Shown here: piece after piece, positions 21,014-29,960 of the stretch
Layout: every line of letters starts with the position of its first letter
Position numbering within the stretch: the stretch's first letter is position 1
NCBI RefSeq assembly: GCF_000969645.2
Contig: NZ_CP014222.1
Location: 1,739,740-1,803,739 of the forward strand
Reading direction: 5' to 3'
Length of the DNA: 64,000 nt
From: Janthinobacterium sp. B9-8
GTDB taxonomy: Bacteria; Pseudomonadota; Gammaproteobacteria; Burkholderiales; Chitinibacteraceae
Made by a program: the position numbers and the translations under genes
Notes under the pieces: model-generated
Told to the model about the DNA's origin: nothing
The model's database searches: none
Seen by the model: only the letters and a program-made list of their open reading frames with translations

Positions 21014-23386
21014 TTACTTTGCTGCTGCACCCGATAAATACAACCATGTTTCCACCACAGTATCTGGATTCAGGGAAATCGTTTCGATTCCTTCTTCTAC
21101 CAGCCACTGCGCGAAATCAGGGTGGTCAGACGGACCCTGGCCGCAAATACCCACGTATTTATTGGCTTTACGACACGCTTTGATTGCCATCGACAACATG
21201 GCTTTTACTGCATCATCACGTTCATCAAACGAGGCAGAAACCGGGCCACCTGAATCACGATCAATCCCCAGTGTTAGCTGAGTCATATCGTTAGAGCCAA
21301 TCGAGAAGCCATCAAAGAAGTTGAGGAAGCGATCGGCCAACACCGCATTAGCAGGAATTTCACACATCATGATCACACGCAAGCCGTTTTCGCCGCGTTT
21401 CAGACCATTACGCTCCAGCAATTCGATCACGCATTCAGCTTCTTTCAGGGTACGCACAAAGGGAATCATCACTTCCACATTGGTCAGGCCCATCACATCA
21501 CGCACTTTTTTCACTGCGCGGCATTCTAGCTCGAAGCAATCACGGAAGCTCTTGTCCACATAACGCGCTGCACCACGGAAACCTATCATTGGGTTTTCTT
21601 CGTGCGGCTCGTATTCTGTACCACCAATCAAATTGGCGTATTCATTCGACTTAAAATCAGACAAACGCACAATGACTTTCTTTGGCCAGTACGCGGCAGC
21701 CAAGGTAGAAATCCCTTCAGCCAGCTTATCCACGTAGAAATCAACGGCAGTGCGATAGCCAGCGATACGCTCTTCAACTTGCGCTTTCAGCTCAGGCTGT
21801 AAGTGCGGATAAGCCAGCAGCGCTTTCGGGTGCACGCCAATCATACGGTTAATAATGAATTCTAAACGCGCCAAACCCACGCCTTCATTCGGCAATTGGC
21901 AAAATTCAAAAGCCAGCTCCGGATTCCCCACGTTCATCATGATTTTGACTGGCGATTCGGGCATATGGCCGAGCGAGGTATCCATACGCTCAAATTTCAA
22001 AATGCCTTCGTATACATTACCGGTATCGCCTTCGGCGCAAGACACGGTGACCAGATCGCCCTCTTTTAAGACGCGTGTTGCATCGCCACAACCCACCACA
22101 GCAGGAATGCCCAGCTCACGCGCGATAATCGCAGCGTGGCAAGTACGTCCACCACGGTTAGTGACGATGGCAGAAGCACGCTTCATGACCGGCTCCCAAT
22201 CTGGATCAGTCATATCAGAAACCAGCACATCGCCCGCTTCAACACGATCCATTTCAGATACATCACGAATCACGCGCACACGGCCCTGGCCAATTTTTTG
22301 CCCAACCGAGCGGCCTTCGGCTAAAACTTTACCGGTTTCCAGCATGCGGAATTTAGTCAGCTTATCGGCATTGCTTTCTTGCGATTTCACCGTTTCTGGA
22401 CGAGCTTGCAAGATATATAACTTGCCATCAATCCCGTCACGGCCCCACTCCACATCCATCGCACGGCCATAGTGCTCTTCAATAGTCAGCGCATAGCCTG
22501 CTAATTCTTCCACTTCAGCATCGCTGATCGAAAACTTACGACGCTCGCTTAACTCAACATCAACTGTTTTAACTGATTTACCTGCTACCGCTTCAAGATC
22601 GAACTCCATCTTGATAGCTTTGCCCCCTAAATGGCGGCGCACAATCGCAGGACGACCCGCGCGCAGCGTTGGCTTATGCACGTAAAACTCATCAGGATTA
22701 ACCGCGCCTTGCACCACGGTTTCACCGAGGCCATAAGATGCCGTTACAAACACCACTTGATCGAAACCGGTTTCGGTATCGATGGTAAATAACACACCGG
22801 CAGCGCCCACATCAGAGCGCACCATGCGCTGAATACCCGCAGACAAGGCAACCAGTTTATGATCAAAGCCTTTGTGTACGCGGTAGGAAATAGCGCGGTC
22901 GTTGTACAGCGATGCAAAGACTTCTTTCATCGCCACTAAGACATTTTCAAAGCCACGAATATTCAAGAATGTTTCTTGCTGACCAGCAAAAGACGCATCC
23001 GGTAAATCTTCGGCAGTAGCAGAAGATCGCACAGCAACGGTTACATCGTCGCCAAGCAGTTTATAATGCTCGCTAATCTCAGCTTCAAGCTGTACAGGAA
23101 ACGGCGTTTCCAAAATCCAAGTACGGATTTGCTTACCCACGATGGCGAGTGCGCGGACATCATCCACATCCAAAGTATTCATAATCGCATCGATGCGATC
23201 TGCAAGACCTTGGTGAGCTAGAAATTGTCGGTATGCTGCTGCGGTAGTAGCAAAACCACCGGGAACACGAACGCCTTTTTCTGTAAGCTGAGAGATCATC
23301 TCACCGAGCGAGGCGTTTTTACCGCCTACCTGTTCTACATCGTGCATACGCAGATGGGCGAAATCGATCACATAGCGTTCGGACAT
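21014..23386 (-). CDS. ppsA: Phosphoenolpyruvate synthase
   Basis: This enzyme converts pyruvate, ATP and water to phosphoenolpyruvate, AMP and phosphate at the start of gluconeogenesis. Starting at ATG 23386 (MSERYVIDF) gives 790 residues, the family length; an upstream in-frame extension of 44 codons has no support. The N-terminal nucleotide-binding domain shows [13 protein letters not shown] and [20 protein letters not shown]. The mobile domain carries the phosphohistidine in [21 protein letters not shown]. The C-terminal PEP-binding barrel includes [20 protein letters not shown] and the active-site ICGQGPSD. It is divergent from its regulator ppsR. Confidence 0.97.
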   Translation of the reverse strand: MSERYVIDFAHLRMHDVEQVGGKNASLGEMISQLTEKGVRVPGGFATTAAAYRQFLAHQGLADRIDAIMNTLDVDDVRALAIVGKQIRTWILETPFPVQLEAEISEHYKLLGDDVTVAVRSSATAEDLPDASFAGQQETFLNIRGFENVLVAMKEVFASLYNDRAISYRVHKGFDHKLVALSAGIQRMVRSDVGAAGVLFTIDTETGFDQVVFVTASYGLGETVVQGAVNPDEFYVHKPTLRAGRPAIVRRHLGGKAIKMEFDLEAVAGKSVKTVDVELSERRKFSISDAEVEELAGYALTIEEHYGRAMDVEWGRDGIDGKLYILQARPETVKSQESNADKLTKFRMLETGKVLAEGRSVGQKIGQGRVRVIRDVSEMDRVEAGDVLVSDMTDPDWEPVMKRASAIVTNRGGRTCHAAIIARELGIPAVVGCGDATRVLKEGDLVTVSCAEGDTGNVYEGILKFERMDTSLGHMPESPVKIMMNVGNPELAFEFCQLPNEGVGLARLEFIINRMIGVHPKALLAYPHLQPELKAQVEERIAGYRTAVDFYVDKLAEGISTLAAAYWPKKVIVRLSDFKSNEYANLIGGTEYEPHEENPMIGFRGAARYVDKSFRDCFELECRAVKKVRDVMGLTNVEVMIPFVRTLKEAECVIELLERNGLKRGENGLRVIMMCEIPANAVLADRFLNFFDGFSIGSNDMTQLTLGIDRDSGGPVSASFDERDDAVKAMLSMAIKACRKANKYVGICGQGPSDHPDFAQWLVEEGIETISLNPDTVVETWLYLSGAAAK

Positions 23387-23700
23387 GGTACGGGCCTTAT
23401 TGAAATGTTGCGTTGCGATAAACTGAGTGCATTTTAGGCTGAGAGTGCGCTGAGAAAACTCAGGATAAACCATTACAGGAAAATCCATTACGTGCAAACA
23501 GGCGGAATTATTCCCCACTTAGCATTAAAAACGTGCATAGCGACAGATTTCTTGCATTTTTAGGCGAAAAGCTTACCATCCAAGGAAAAAGCGCGTGAAA
23601 CGCCGTAAAATCGAGCTTTTCCGCAGTAAAAACAAGCCTTTCTGAACGGCTTGCCCAACGCCAAATGGCAAGCCTGTGCACATATATTTGGAGATTTACG
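23387..23700. other. Divergent promoter region ppsA / ppsR
   Basis: This 314-bp space contains the promoters of both genes. No other gene is evident. GGAGATTT just before 23701 is the ribosome-binding site of ppsR. No operator could be named. Confidence 0.5.
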
Positions 23701-24519
23701 ATGCGTCGAACGGCTTTCTTTGTCTCCGATCGAACTGGTATTACTGCCGAAATGCTCGGCCACTCCCTGCTTACGCAATTTGAAGATGTCACATTCCATC
23801 GCGTCACACTTCCTTACGTAGATACGCCAGAAAAAGCAGTGGAAGTCGCCTTAGAAATCCGCAAGCACTCCGTGATAGATGGCTGCAGACCGCTGGTTTT
23901 TAGCACCGTGGTCGACCCCATCATCCGAAAACTAACGCATGTGCCTGAAGCTTTGGTAATCGATTTTTTTGAGATGTTTATCGGCCCACTCGAAGCAGAA
24001 CTAGGACAAGATTCATCGCATACCGTTGGTAAATCACATGCCATCGTTAACTTTGAAGAATATAAAAATCGAATTGATGCGGTTAATTTCACACTCAATC
24101 ACGACGATGGCGTGATGCCACGGGATTTATCCGAGGCAGATTTAATTTTAGTTGGCGTTTCACGATCAGGAAAAACACCAACCTGCCTCTATCTGGCGCT
24201 GCAATTTGGAATTAAAGCGGCCAACTACCCACTCACACCTGAAGATTTTGGCAATCACACCATGCCCAAATTACTACTTCCCTATCGGAATAAATTATTT
24301 GGCTTAACGATTGAAGCAGACCGGCTTACCGAAATCCGCGAAGAAAGAAAACCCGATAGCAAGTACTCATCGGTCGAAAACTGCCGCTTCGAAATCGCCG
24401 AAGCCGAGGCTCTGATGCGCCATGTGGGTGTGCCCTATCTCAACACAACGAGAATGTCGATTGAAGAACTCGCCACCACCATCATGCATCGCACAGGTTT
24501 AGTAAGACGAACGTATTGA
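23701..24519 (+). CDS. ppsR: PEP synthase regulatory protein (bifunctional kinase/pyrophosphorylase)
   Basis: This DUF299-family enzyme inactivates PEP synthase by ADP-dependent phosphorylation and reactivates it by Pi-dependent dephosphorylation. It has 272 residues from ATG 23701, which follows GGAG. The N-terminus [22 protein letters not shown] and the nucleotide-binding loop [11 protein letters not shown] (near residue 155) are hallmarks of the family, and [13 protein letters not shown] closes the C-terminus. Its target gene ppsA is directly divergent. Confidence 0.95.
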   Translation: MRRTAFFVSDRTGITAEMLGHSLLTQFEDVTFHRVTLPYVDTPEKAVEVALEIRKHSVIDGCRPLVFSTVVDPIIRKLTHVPEALVIDFFEMFIGPLEAELGQDSSHTVGKSHAIVNFEEYKNRIDAVNFTLNHDDGVMPRDLSEADLILVGVSRSGKTPTCLYLALQFGIKAANYPLTPEDFGNHTMPKLLLPYRNKLFGLTIEADRLTEIREERKPDSKYSSVENCRFEIAEAEALMRHVGVPYLNTTRMSIEELATTIMHRTGLVRRTY

Positions 24520-24744
24520 AAATCCACACCTACATAGGCAGCAAACGGCGCACTGTGCTCGTCGAGCGACTAAAACCATCCACGCCGAGCTTCGAGTGCG
24601 CCCTACGCAATAACAGCGGGTCTAAAACAAAGCTGTGGATATGAAGCGTCAAGTTACAGCCGTAGATCATTCATTTGCGCTTACGCTATAACACAGCTTC
24701 CTTGGCGTAGCACTACACGGTAAACTCACCCCCTTCACAGATCA
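24520..24744. repeat. Gap with GTAGGGCGCACTCGAAGC-type palindromic repeat
   Basis: The ppsR-minC gap holds GCTTCGAGTGCGCCCTAC at 24589-24606, the exact reverse complement of 43026-43043, together with GGCGCACTGTGCTCGTCGAG upstream as the opposing arm. It appears to be a dispersed repeat. No gene is seen here. Confidence 0.55.
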
Positions 24745-25479
24745 ATGCTTACTCGGCTTACGCGCATGACAAATCCTGCTACTGATTTAGACAGCATTTT
24801 TGAATTTAAGAGCAGCAGCATTAAACTACTGTCTTTCGTCCCAGCCACGCTTGATCCTGGCCGATTAGAAGCTGCACTATTTGAAAAACTAGGCGGCCGT
24901 GAGCACTTTTTAGCGGGTGAACAACTCATTATCGATTTTAGTAGTCTGCCCGAGCTGCCTTCTGCGCTTGAGGTCGGCACTTTAATACGACTTTTACAAC
25001 AGTTCAGCCTCTTACCCGTTGCTGTGCATGGCGGCAATAGCGATCAAAAGCTGGCCGCTGCGGCCGCTGGCCTTGTGGTATTGCAAGACGATTCGCTCTC
25101 TGCCCCGCTTCCTGTGTCCAGTAAAGCAGCGCCGCCTCCACCCGCCTTAGTTATCACCCGCCCTGTACGCACTGGCCAACAAGTTTATGCCAAAGGCGGT
25201 GATTTAATTGTGCTGGCGCTGGTGTCTGCAGGGGCCGAAGTGATTGCCGATGGCAACATTCACGTCTACGCTCCCCTGCGAGGCCGTGCACTGGCGGGCG
25301 CAAAAGGCGATAATCAAGCCAGAATTTTTACCACATGCATGGAAGCCGAGTTGGTTTCTATTGCGGGCATATACCGCTCACTACAAGAAGACCTGCCTGA
25401 TTCGATACGAACCAAGCCGGCACAAATCTATCTAGATCAAGAAAAAATCGTGATCGAAGCCTTAAACGAAACTAACTAA
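24745..25479 (+). CDS. minC: Septum site-determining protein MinC
   Basis: This is the FtsZ inhibitor of the Min system, which blocks division near the poles. It has 244 residues from the first ATG; an ATG seven codons on (24766) is an equally possible start, as neither has a strong ribosome-binding site. The N-terminal FtsZ-inhibiting domain covers about residues 15-110 and a Pro/Ala linker follows. The C-terminal beta-helix domain binds MinD ([20 protein letters not shown], then [20 protein letters not shown] and GAKGD). It is first of minCDE. Confidence 0.95.
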   Translation: MLTRLTRMTNPATDLDSIFEFKSSSIKLLSFVPATLDPGRLEAALFEKLGGREHFLAGEQLIIDFSSLPELPSALEVGTLIRLLQQFSLLPVAVHGGNSDQKLAAAAAGLVVLQDDSLSAPLPVSSKAAPPPPALVITRPVRTGQQVYAKGGDLIVLALVSAGAEVIADGNIHVYAPLRGRALAGAKGDNQARIFTTCMEAELVSIAGIYRSLQEDLPDSIRTKPAQIYLDQEKIVIEALNETN

Positions 25480-25502
25480 ATAAAGCACTCAGGGGATTTA
25501 CA

Positions 25503-26312
25503 GTGGCAAAAATCATCGTTATCACATCCGGCAAGGGAGGCGTGGGTAAAACCACCACCAGCGCAAGCTTCGCCTCTGGCCTTGCTTTGCGTGGCTTTAA
25601 AACCGCCGTTATTGATTTTGATGTGGGCCTGCGCAATCTCGATTTAATTATGGGCTGCGAGCGACGCGTGGTTTACGATTTTGTAAACGTCATCAAAGGT
25701 GAAGCAACGCTTAATCAGGCGCTCATTAAAGACAAAAACTGTGACAATCTTTATATTCTGCCTGCCTCACAAACCCGTGATAAGGACGAATTATCCAAAG
25801 AAGGCGTAGAAAAAGTTCTTAAAGAGCTTGAGCACACCGGCTTCGATTACATTATTTGCGACAGCCCGGCGGGCATTGAAACCGGCGCGTTTATGGCATT
25901 GTATTTTGCCGAAGAAGCCATTGTTGTTACCAATCCTGAAGTTTCATCCGTACGCGACTCTGATCGTATCATCGGCATTCTGGATGCTAAATCCAAACGT
26001 GCCGAAGATGGTGGCACGGTAAAAACACATCTTTTAATTACCCGCTATAGTCCTAAGCGCGTTGATTCTGGCGAGATGTTATCGCTCGACGATGTGCAGC
26101 ATTTATTGCGAATTAAATTGATCGGCGTAGTTCCAGAATCCGAAAGCGTCTTGCAAGCGTCTAACTCGGGCAGCCCAGCCATTCACCTGGCAGGCAGCGA
26201 TGTTTCTGAGGCTTACAAAGATGTGGTCGCCCGTTTCTTGGGTGAAGAGCGTCCATTACGTTTTATTGAAACACCCAAGGCACCGTTCTGGAAACGGTTA
26301 TTCGGGGGTTAA
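25503..26312 (+). CDS. minD: Septum site-determining protein MinD (GTG start)
   Basis: This membrane-associated ATPase recruits MinC and oscillates with MinE. It has 269 residues. The deviant Walker A KGGVGKTT is at residues 11-18, with DFDVGLRNLDLIMGCERRVVYD and the switch region CDSPAGIE following. The C-terminal amphipathic membrane-targeting helix is visible (APFWKRLFGG). The start is GTG, placed by the conserved MAKIIVITSGKGG N-terminus. It lies 23 bp after minC and 3 bp before minE. Confidence 0.97.
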   Translation: MAKIIVITSGKGGVGKTTTSASFASGLALRGFKTAVIDFDVGLRNLDLIMGCERRVVYDFVNVIKGEATLNQALIKDKNCDNLYILPASQTRDKDELSKEGVEKVLKELEHTGFDYIICDSPAGIETGAFMALYFAEEAIVVTNPEVSSVRDSDRIIGILDAKSKRAEDGGTVKTHLLITRYSPKRVDSGEMLSLDDVQHLLRIKLIGVVPESESVLQASNSGSPAIHLAGSDVSEAYKDVVARFLGEERPLRFIETPKAPFWKRLFGG

Positions 26313-26315
26313 TGC

Positions 26316-26576
26316 ATGTCTATTCTTAGCTATTTCTTCGGTGAAAAGAAAAAAACGGCGTCGGTAGCGCGCGAGCGCTTGCAAATTATTCTGGCGCACG
26401 AAAGAAACGGTAGAAATACCCCTGACTACCTGCCCCAGTTGCAAAAAGAACTGATTGCCGTCATCTCTAAATACGTAGCGATTAATCCGGAAGACATCAT
26501 CGTTCAACTGGATCGCAAAGACGATTTTGAAGTTTTAGAAGTGAATATTGTGCTGCCAGAAACCAATAAGCGCTAA
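26316..26576 (+). CDS. minE: Cell division topological specificity factor MinE
   Basis: MinE stimulates MinD ATPase activity and drives pole-to-pole oscillation. The 86-residue protein has the N-terminal membrane-binding start ([16 protein letters not shown]), the MinD-contact helix ([17 protein letters not shown]) and the C-terminal dimerisation domain ([20 protein letters not shown]). It ends the minCDE operon and is followed by a terminator. Confidence 0.96.
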   Translation: MSILSYFFGEKKKTASVARERLQIILAHERNGRNTPDYLPQLQKELIAVISKYVAINPEDIIVQLDRKDDFEVLEVNIVLPETNKR

Positions 26577-26610
26577 AGCACAAGTATTACTATTATTATG
26601 AAGAACACCC

Positions 26611-26651
26611 CGAAGAGAGGCTGGCGTTGCTCACCCTCTCTTCGTTATTTT
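26611..26651 (+). terminator. Rho-independent terminator of minCDE
   Basis: A perfect 10-bp stem CGAAGAGAGG / CCTCTCTTCG with a 14-base loop is followed by TTATTTT. It separates minE from map. Confidence 0.85.
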
Positions 26652-26665
26652 GAGGCCAAACACCT

Positions 26666-27469
26666 ATGTCTATTGTGATTAAAAACGCGGACGATATCGC
26701 AAAAATGCGCATCGCCGGTAAGCTTGCCAGCGAAGTACTCGATTACATCACGCCTTTTGTACAAGTGGGCGTCACCACGGCAGAGATCGATCGCCTTTGC
26801 CACGAATATATGCGCGATGTGCAAGGCACCATCCCTGCGCCGCTCAACTACTGCCCCCCTGGCTATACGCCTTACCCAAAAGCCATTTGCACTTCGGTAA
26901 ACCAAGTGGTTTGCCACGGCATTCCTGCTGATAAGCCACTCAAAAGCGGGGACTGCGTCAACCTGGATATCACCGTCATTAAAGATGGCTACCACGGCGA
27001 CAATAGCCGTATGTATCTGGTAGGCGATGTTTCTGCACCTGCGCGCCGCTTGGCAAAAGTCACTTATAACGCCATGTGGATCGGAATTGATCAGGTTAAG
27101 CCCGGCGCACGCTTTGGTGATATCGGCGCGGCAATTCAAAAATACGCCGAAGGCGCGGGCTACTCGGTTGTACGTGAATTCTGTGGCCACGGCATCGGTA
27201 CTAAATTTCACGAAGATCCACAAGTCCTGCACTACGGCAAAGCCGGCACAGGCCCGGAAATGAAAGAAGGCATGATCTTTACCATTGAGCCGATGATTAA
27301 CGCAGGTAAGCGCGAAATCAAAGGCATGAGCGATGGCTGGACCATCGTAACCAAAGATCGCAGCCTGTCTGCACAATGGGAACATACAATTTTAGTAACC
27401 GAAACCGGTTATGAAATCCTGACCCAATCAGCAGGCACCCCTGCTCGCCCGGATAGCTACGCTATTTAA
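26666..27469 (+). CDS. map: Methionine aminopeptidase, type I
   Basis: This dimetal enzyme removes the initiator Met from new proteins. It has 267 residues. The catalytic His is in VVCHGIP, and the metal ligands appear as NLDITVIKDGYHGDNS (two Asp), GHGIG (His), FTIEPMI (Glu) and QWEHTILVT (Glu), all in the order of E. coli MetAP. There is no N-terminal zinc-finger extension. It stands alone after the minCDE terminator. Confidence 0.96.
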   Translation: MSIVIKNADDIAKMRIAGKLASEVLDYITPFVQVGVTTAEIDRLCHEYMRDVQGTIPAPLNYCPPGYTPYPKAICTSVNQVVCHGIPADKPLKSGDCVNLDITVIKDGYHGDNSRMYLVGDVSAPARRLAKVTYNAMWIGIDQVKPGARFGDIGAAIQKYAEGAGYSVVREFCGHGIGTKFHEDPQVLHYGKAGTGPEMKEGMIFTIEPMINAGKREIKGMSDGWTIVTKDRSLSAQWEHTILVTETGYEILTQSAGTPARPDSYAI

Positions 27470-27517
27470 AAGAACTATAGAGCGGGCAAGCTTTATGCCC
27501 GTCGGTGCATTATTTCG

Positions 27518-27575
27518 TAGGGCAGGTGAAACCCGCTGGCAAATCTGAAAAATACGCGGGCTTCACCTGCCCTAC
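27518..27575. repeat. Palindromic repeat, GTAGGGCGGGTG family
   Basis: Arms GTAGGGCAGGTGAAACCCGC and GCGGGCTTCACCTGCCCTAC flank an 18-base loop, giving a near-perfect 20-bp stem. It is the same family as 44815-44872 and 56999-57059. A smaller hairpin GCGGGCA...TGCCCGT sits just upstream (27482-27502). Confidence 0.75.
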
Positions 27576-27592
27576 CATTCAGGAACAAAACC

Positions 27593-27868
27593 GTGCTTCT
27601 CCTTACTGCACCCTGGCTGATTGGCCTGCTTGTGATTGTGTTTTCTATTGGCGTGGCGCTGTGTTTTGTTGGCCTGATGGTGTCTTTAATGACGGCACTG
27701 GGCAATAAAAACTGGTTTTGGGCGGCAGGAATGCTGGCCGTTTTCCCTGTAGCTGCCGTATATTGCCTGCGCCGCTGGCAGATTGCTGCGTGGCCGGGAA
27801 AAATGCTGCTATCCGGAATGGGGCTGCTGATTTTTCCGATCACTTATTATTGCATCATGATTAAATAA
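27593..27868 (+). CDS. Small membrane protein (91 aa, GTG start)
   Basis: I do not recognise this protein. It has three hydrophobic segments (residues about 3-35, 43-60 and 68-88), short basic loops between them (CLRRWQ) and no known motif. The GTG start is chosen because AGGAACAAAA precedes it and no ATG fits. It sits between a palindromic repeat and a terminator hairpin, so it is probably monocistronic. Confidence 0.6.
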   Translation: MLLLTAPWLIGLLVIVFSIGVALCFVGLMVSLMTALGNKNWFWAAGMLAVFPVAAVYCLRRWQIAAWPGKMLLSGMGLLIFPITYYCIMIK

Positions 27869-27900
27869 ACCCGCCCAAGCACACCATATGCATACAGCAA

Positions 27901-27935
27901 ATATAAAGAGGGAATGATTCGCTCCCTCTTTATAT
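27901..27935 (+). terminator. Hairpin terminator between converging genes
   Basis: ATATAAAGAGGGA and TCCCTCTTTATAT form a perfect 13-bp stem with a 9-base loop; A/T-rich flanks suit termination on both strands. It lies between the small membrane protein and the minus-strand secreted protein. Confidence 0.8.
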
Positions 27936-27989
27936 TTAAAAAACTAAAAATACCCAATCAGATACAGAATACAAACTGTACCCTCTATC

Positions 27990-28520
27990 TCATCGACTCA
28001 GCGCATTCATAAGCGGAGTTGCTTGCCCCGCCTTCTTAGGCATAGAAGCCAGCCGTCTTATTTCCGGAATACATTCCGCCCGATGTAAATTGCGATGATC
28101 GCAAACACCCACATACATCGTGGAATAAAGTGCCGACTGATTCTCAAAATTTTCTTTCTGCGCTAACAATCTTTGCTCAGCACTTCCTTCATACTCCTCT
28201 AAAGAGCGAGCAAAGGTAGTTTGGGTCTGAACAGGCTCATTCTCTTTAACTGCGAGTAGTTTTTTGGCGGCTACGCTTGGCAAAACATCAGCATTATTTG
28301 CAACATTGAGCTGCCTAAATAAACGCCGGTCAATCACAAGCGCCCCACTTGGAATAGAGCTGACACTATTAAACAGGGGTCTGGCCAGCACCCGCTCTTT
28401 AGGGCCGGAAGCGGCGGCCACTTTATGCTCAGCAGCATTGCTATAGCCCAGCAGAAATACACCGCTGAAAACACTTATCAGACACTTCAGTTGTAATTTA
28501 ATCAATGAAACAAACTCCAT
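27990..28520 (-). CDS. Hypothetical secreted protein (176 aa)
   Basis: I do not recognise this protein. It starts with a signal-like segment (LKCLISVFSGVFLLGYSNAA) and the mature part is charged, with a possible helical region (RSLEEYEGSAEQRLLAQKEN) and two late Cys (VGVCDHRNLHRAEC) that might form a disulfide. The ATG at 28520 is possible, but GGAG lies within the first codons and would better serve a TTG at 28505, giving a protein five residues shorter. It is a single gene with no informative neighbours. Confidence 0.6.
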   Translation of the reverse strand: MEFVSLIKLQLKCLISVFSGVFLLGYSNAAEHKVAAASGPKERVLARPLFNSVSSIPSGALVIDRRLFRQLNVANNADVLPSVAAKKLLAVKENEPVQTQTTFARSLEEYEGSAEQRLLAQKENFENQSALYSTMYVGVCDHRNLHRAECIPEIRRLASMPKKAGQATPLMNALSR

Positions 28521-28808
28521 TAAAAATCAAAGCAAATTCACTCATAACAAACGCAATAAATAAGCGCGCGCAATGCCCGCTTCAGCACGGCAACATGTTT
28601 TTATTCCCCTTCTGCTTCCTATTATGCCATTCGTGCTCTCACAAACTAAACGAGAACAATTACCAATTACCATACAAAACACCGTGACTCAGCGTTGAAC
28701 ACGACAAAAAAACCAGCACTAACTGCGCTTCGTATAAAAAACTGACCGCCAAGCAAGTGATTTGATACACTTAGCTTACACATAAGCAGATCAAACAAAG
28801 GGCCACAT

Positions 28809-29300
28809 ATGCATACTATCCGGCATAGTGAAAGAAAAGATATAGAGCAGATTCGCCAGCTTTATGCCGAACCAAGCAACTACTCCGCCACGCTGCAAGG
28901 CCCCCATCCATCGACAGAGCTTTGGGAGGCACGGCTAAGCCAAAACAACGCGGGCGCAATCAGTCTGGTTGCCGTATCAGGCGAAGAAATCCTCGGGCAG
29001 TTGGGCTTACATATCGAGCAAAACCCACGCCGCAAACATGTGGCCGCAATTGGCATGGGCGTTAAAACCAACGCACGCAGGCAAGGTGTGGGCGATGCTT
29101 TAATGCTGGCCGCAATTGAAATTGCAGAGCAATGGCAAGCGATCAGCCGAATCGAGCTTTCCGTGTACACCGATAACCTGGCCGCCCTCGCCCTTTATGA
29201 AAAACACGGCTTTATCAAAGAAGGCCTGTGCAAAAACTATGCTTTTAAAAACGGTCAGTATGTTGATGTATATATGATGGCCAGATGTAAGACCGCTTAA
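28809..29300 (+). CDS. aaaT: GNAT N-acetyltransferase, AaaT/YhhY-like
   Basis: The 163-residue protein has a complete GNAT fold with the acetyl-CoA loop RRQGVGDALM. From memory it follows E. coli YhhY (AaaT, an L-amino acid N-acyltransferase) along its length: IRHSERKDIEQIRQLYAEP, TLQGPHPS, RRKHVAAIGMGV, RIELSVYTDNLAALALYEK, and YVDVYMMARCK. The substrate is likely amino acids such as Phe or Met, inferred from that similarity. It lies 27 bp before yfcF and may share its transcript. Confidence 0.78.
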   Translation: MHTIRHSERKDIEQIRQLYAEPSNYSATLQGPHPSTELWEARLSQNNAGAISLVAVSGEEILGQLGLHIEQNPRRKHVAAIGMGVKTNARRQGVGDALMLAAIEIAEQWQAISRIELSVYTDNLAALALYEKHGFIKEGLCKNYAFKNGQYVDVYMMARCKTA

Positions 29301-29327
29301 ATCCCCCTGCCACAAAGGTAAGCCAGA

Positions 29328-29960
29328 ATGAAGCCAGCGCCCTTTACACTCTACGCAGATTCGCTTTTCACCAGCCCCTATGCGATGTCGGTCTTTGTTT
29401 CTTTACTCGAAAAAGACCTGCCTTTTGAAGTCAAAACACTCAACTTGGATGCGGGCGAGCAGCAGCAACAGGCATTCCGCCAGCAATCGCTCACCAGCCG
29501 TGTGCCTACGCTCGTGCAAGGGGATTTTTCTCTATCAGAATCATCGGCTATCAGCGAATACCTGGAAGAGCTGTTCCCAGCCCCAGAATATGTAGCGCTT
29601 TACCCAACGGAGCTGCAACAACGCGCCAAAGCAAGGCAAATCCAAGCATGGCTACGGAGCGATCTGCTGGATTTGCGTATTGAGCGATCAACCAATGTGG
29701 TGTTTTTTGCGCCCAGCGATCAGGTCCTATCAAGCAAAGGCCAAGCCGCCGCAGATAAGTTGATTGCCGCAGCTGATTTACTAATTAAGGAAGATCAAGC
29801 CAATCTATTTGAGCAATGGTGCATTGCCGACACCGATCTTGCGCTAATGCTTAATCGCCTGATTAAAAATGGCGACCCTGTGCCTGCCAAGCTCGTGAAC
29901 TACGCCAACGCACAATGGCAAAGAACATCTGTGCAGCAGTGGCTAAAGCAGAAAGGCTGA
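29328..29960 (+). CDS. yfcF: Glutathione S-transferase, YfcF-like
   Basis: This 210-residue cytosolic glutathione transferase has a thioredoxin-fold N-terminal domain (FTLYADSLFTSPYAMSVFVS) with the glutathione-contacting SRVPTLVQGDFSLSESSAI, then an all-helical C-terminal domain. From memory the match to E. coli YfcF is strong: QRAKARQIQAWLRSDLLDLR, ERSTNVVF, NLFEQWCIADTDLALMLNRL and FQWQRTSVQ-like WQRTSVQQW. YfcF has been linked to oxidative-stress defence. Its stop abuts the stop of the converging sensor kinase gene. Confidence 0.85.
   Translation: MKPAPFTLYADSLFTSPYAMSVFVSLLEKDLPFEVKTLNLDAGEQQQQAFRQQSLTSRVPTLVQGDFSLSESSAISEYLEELFPAPEYVALYPTELQQRAKARQIQAWLRSDLLDLRIERSTNVVFFAPSDQVLSSKGQAAADKLIAAADLLIKEDQANLFEQWCIADTDLALMLNRLIKNGDPVPAKLVNYANAQWQRTSVQQWLKQKG

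Noticed and set aside
26645..27385. Long frame (246 codons) on the minus strand across map
   Set aside because: It is a shadow of map, which has all catalytic residues; the antisense product has skewed composition and no recognisable domain or ribosome-binding site.
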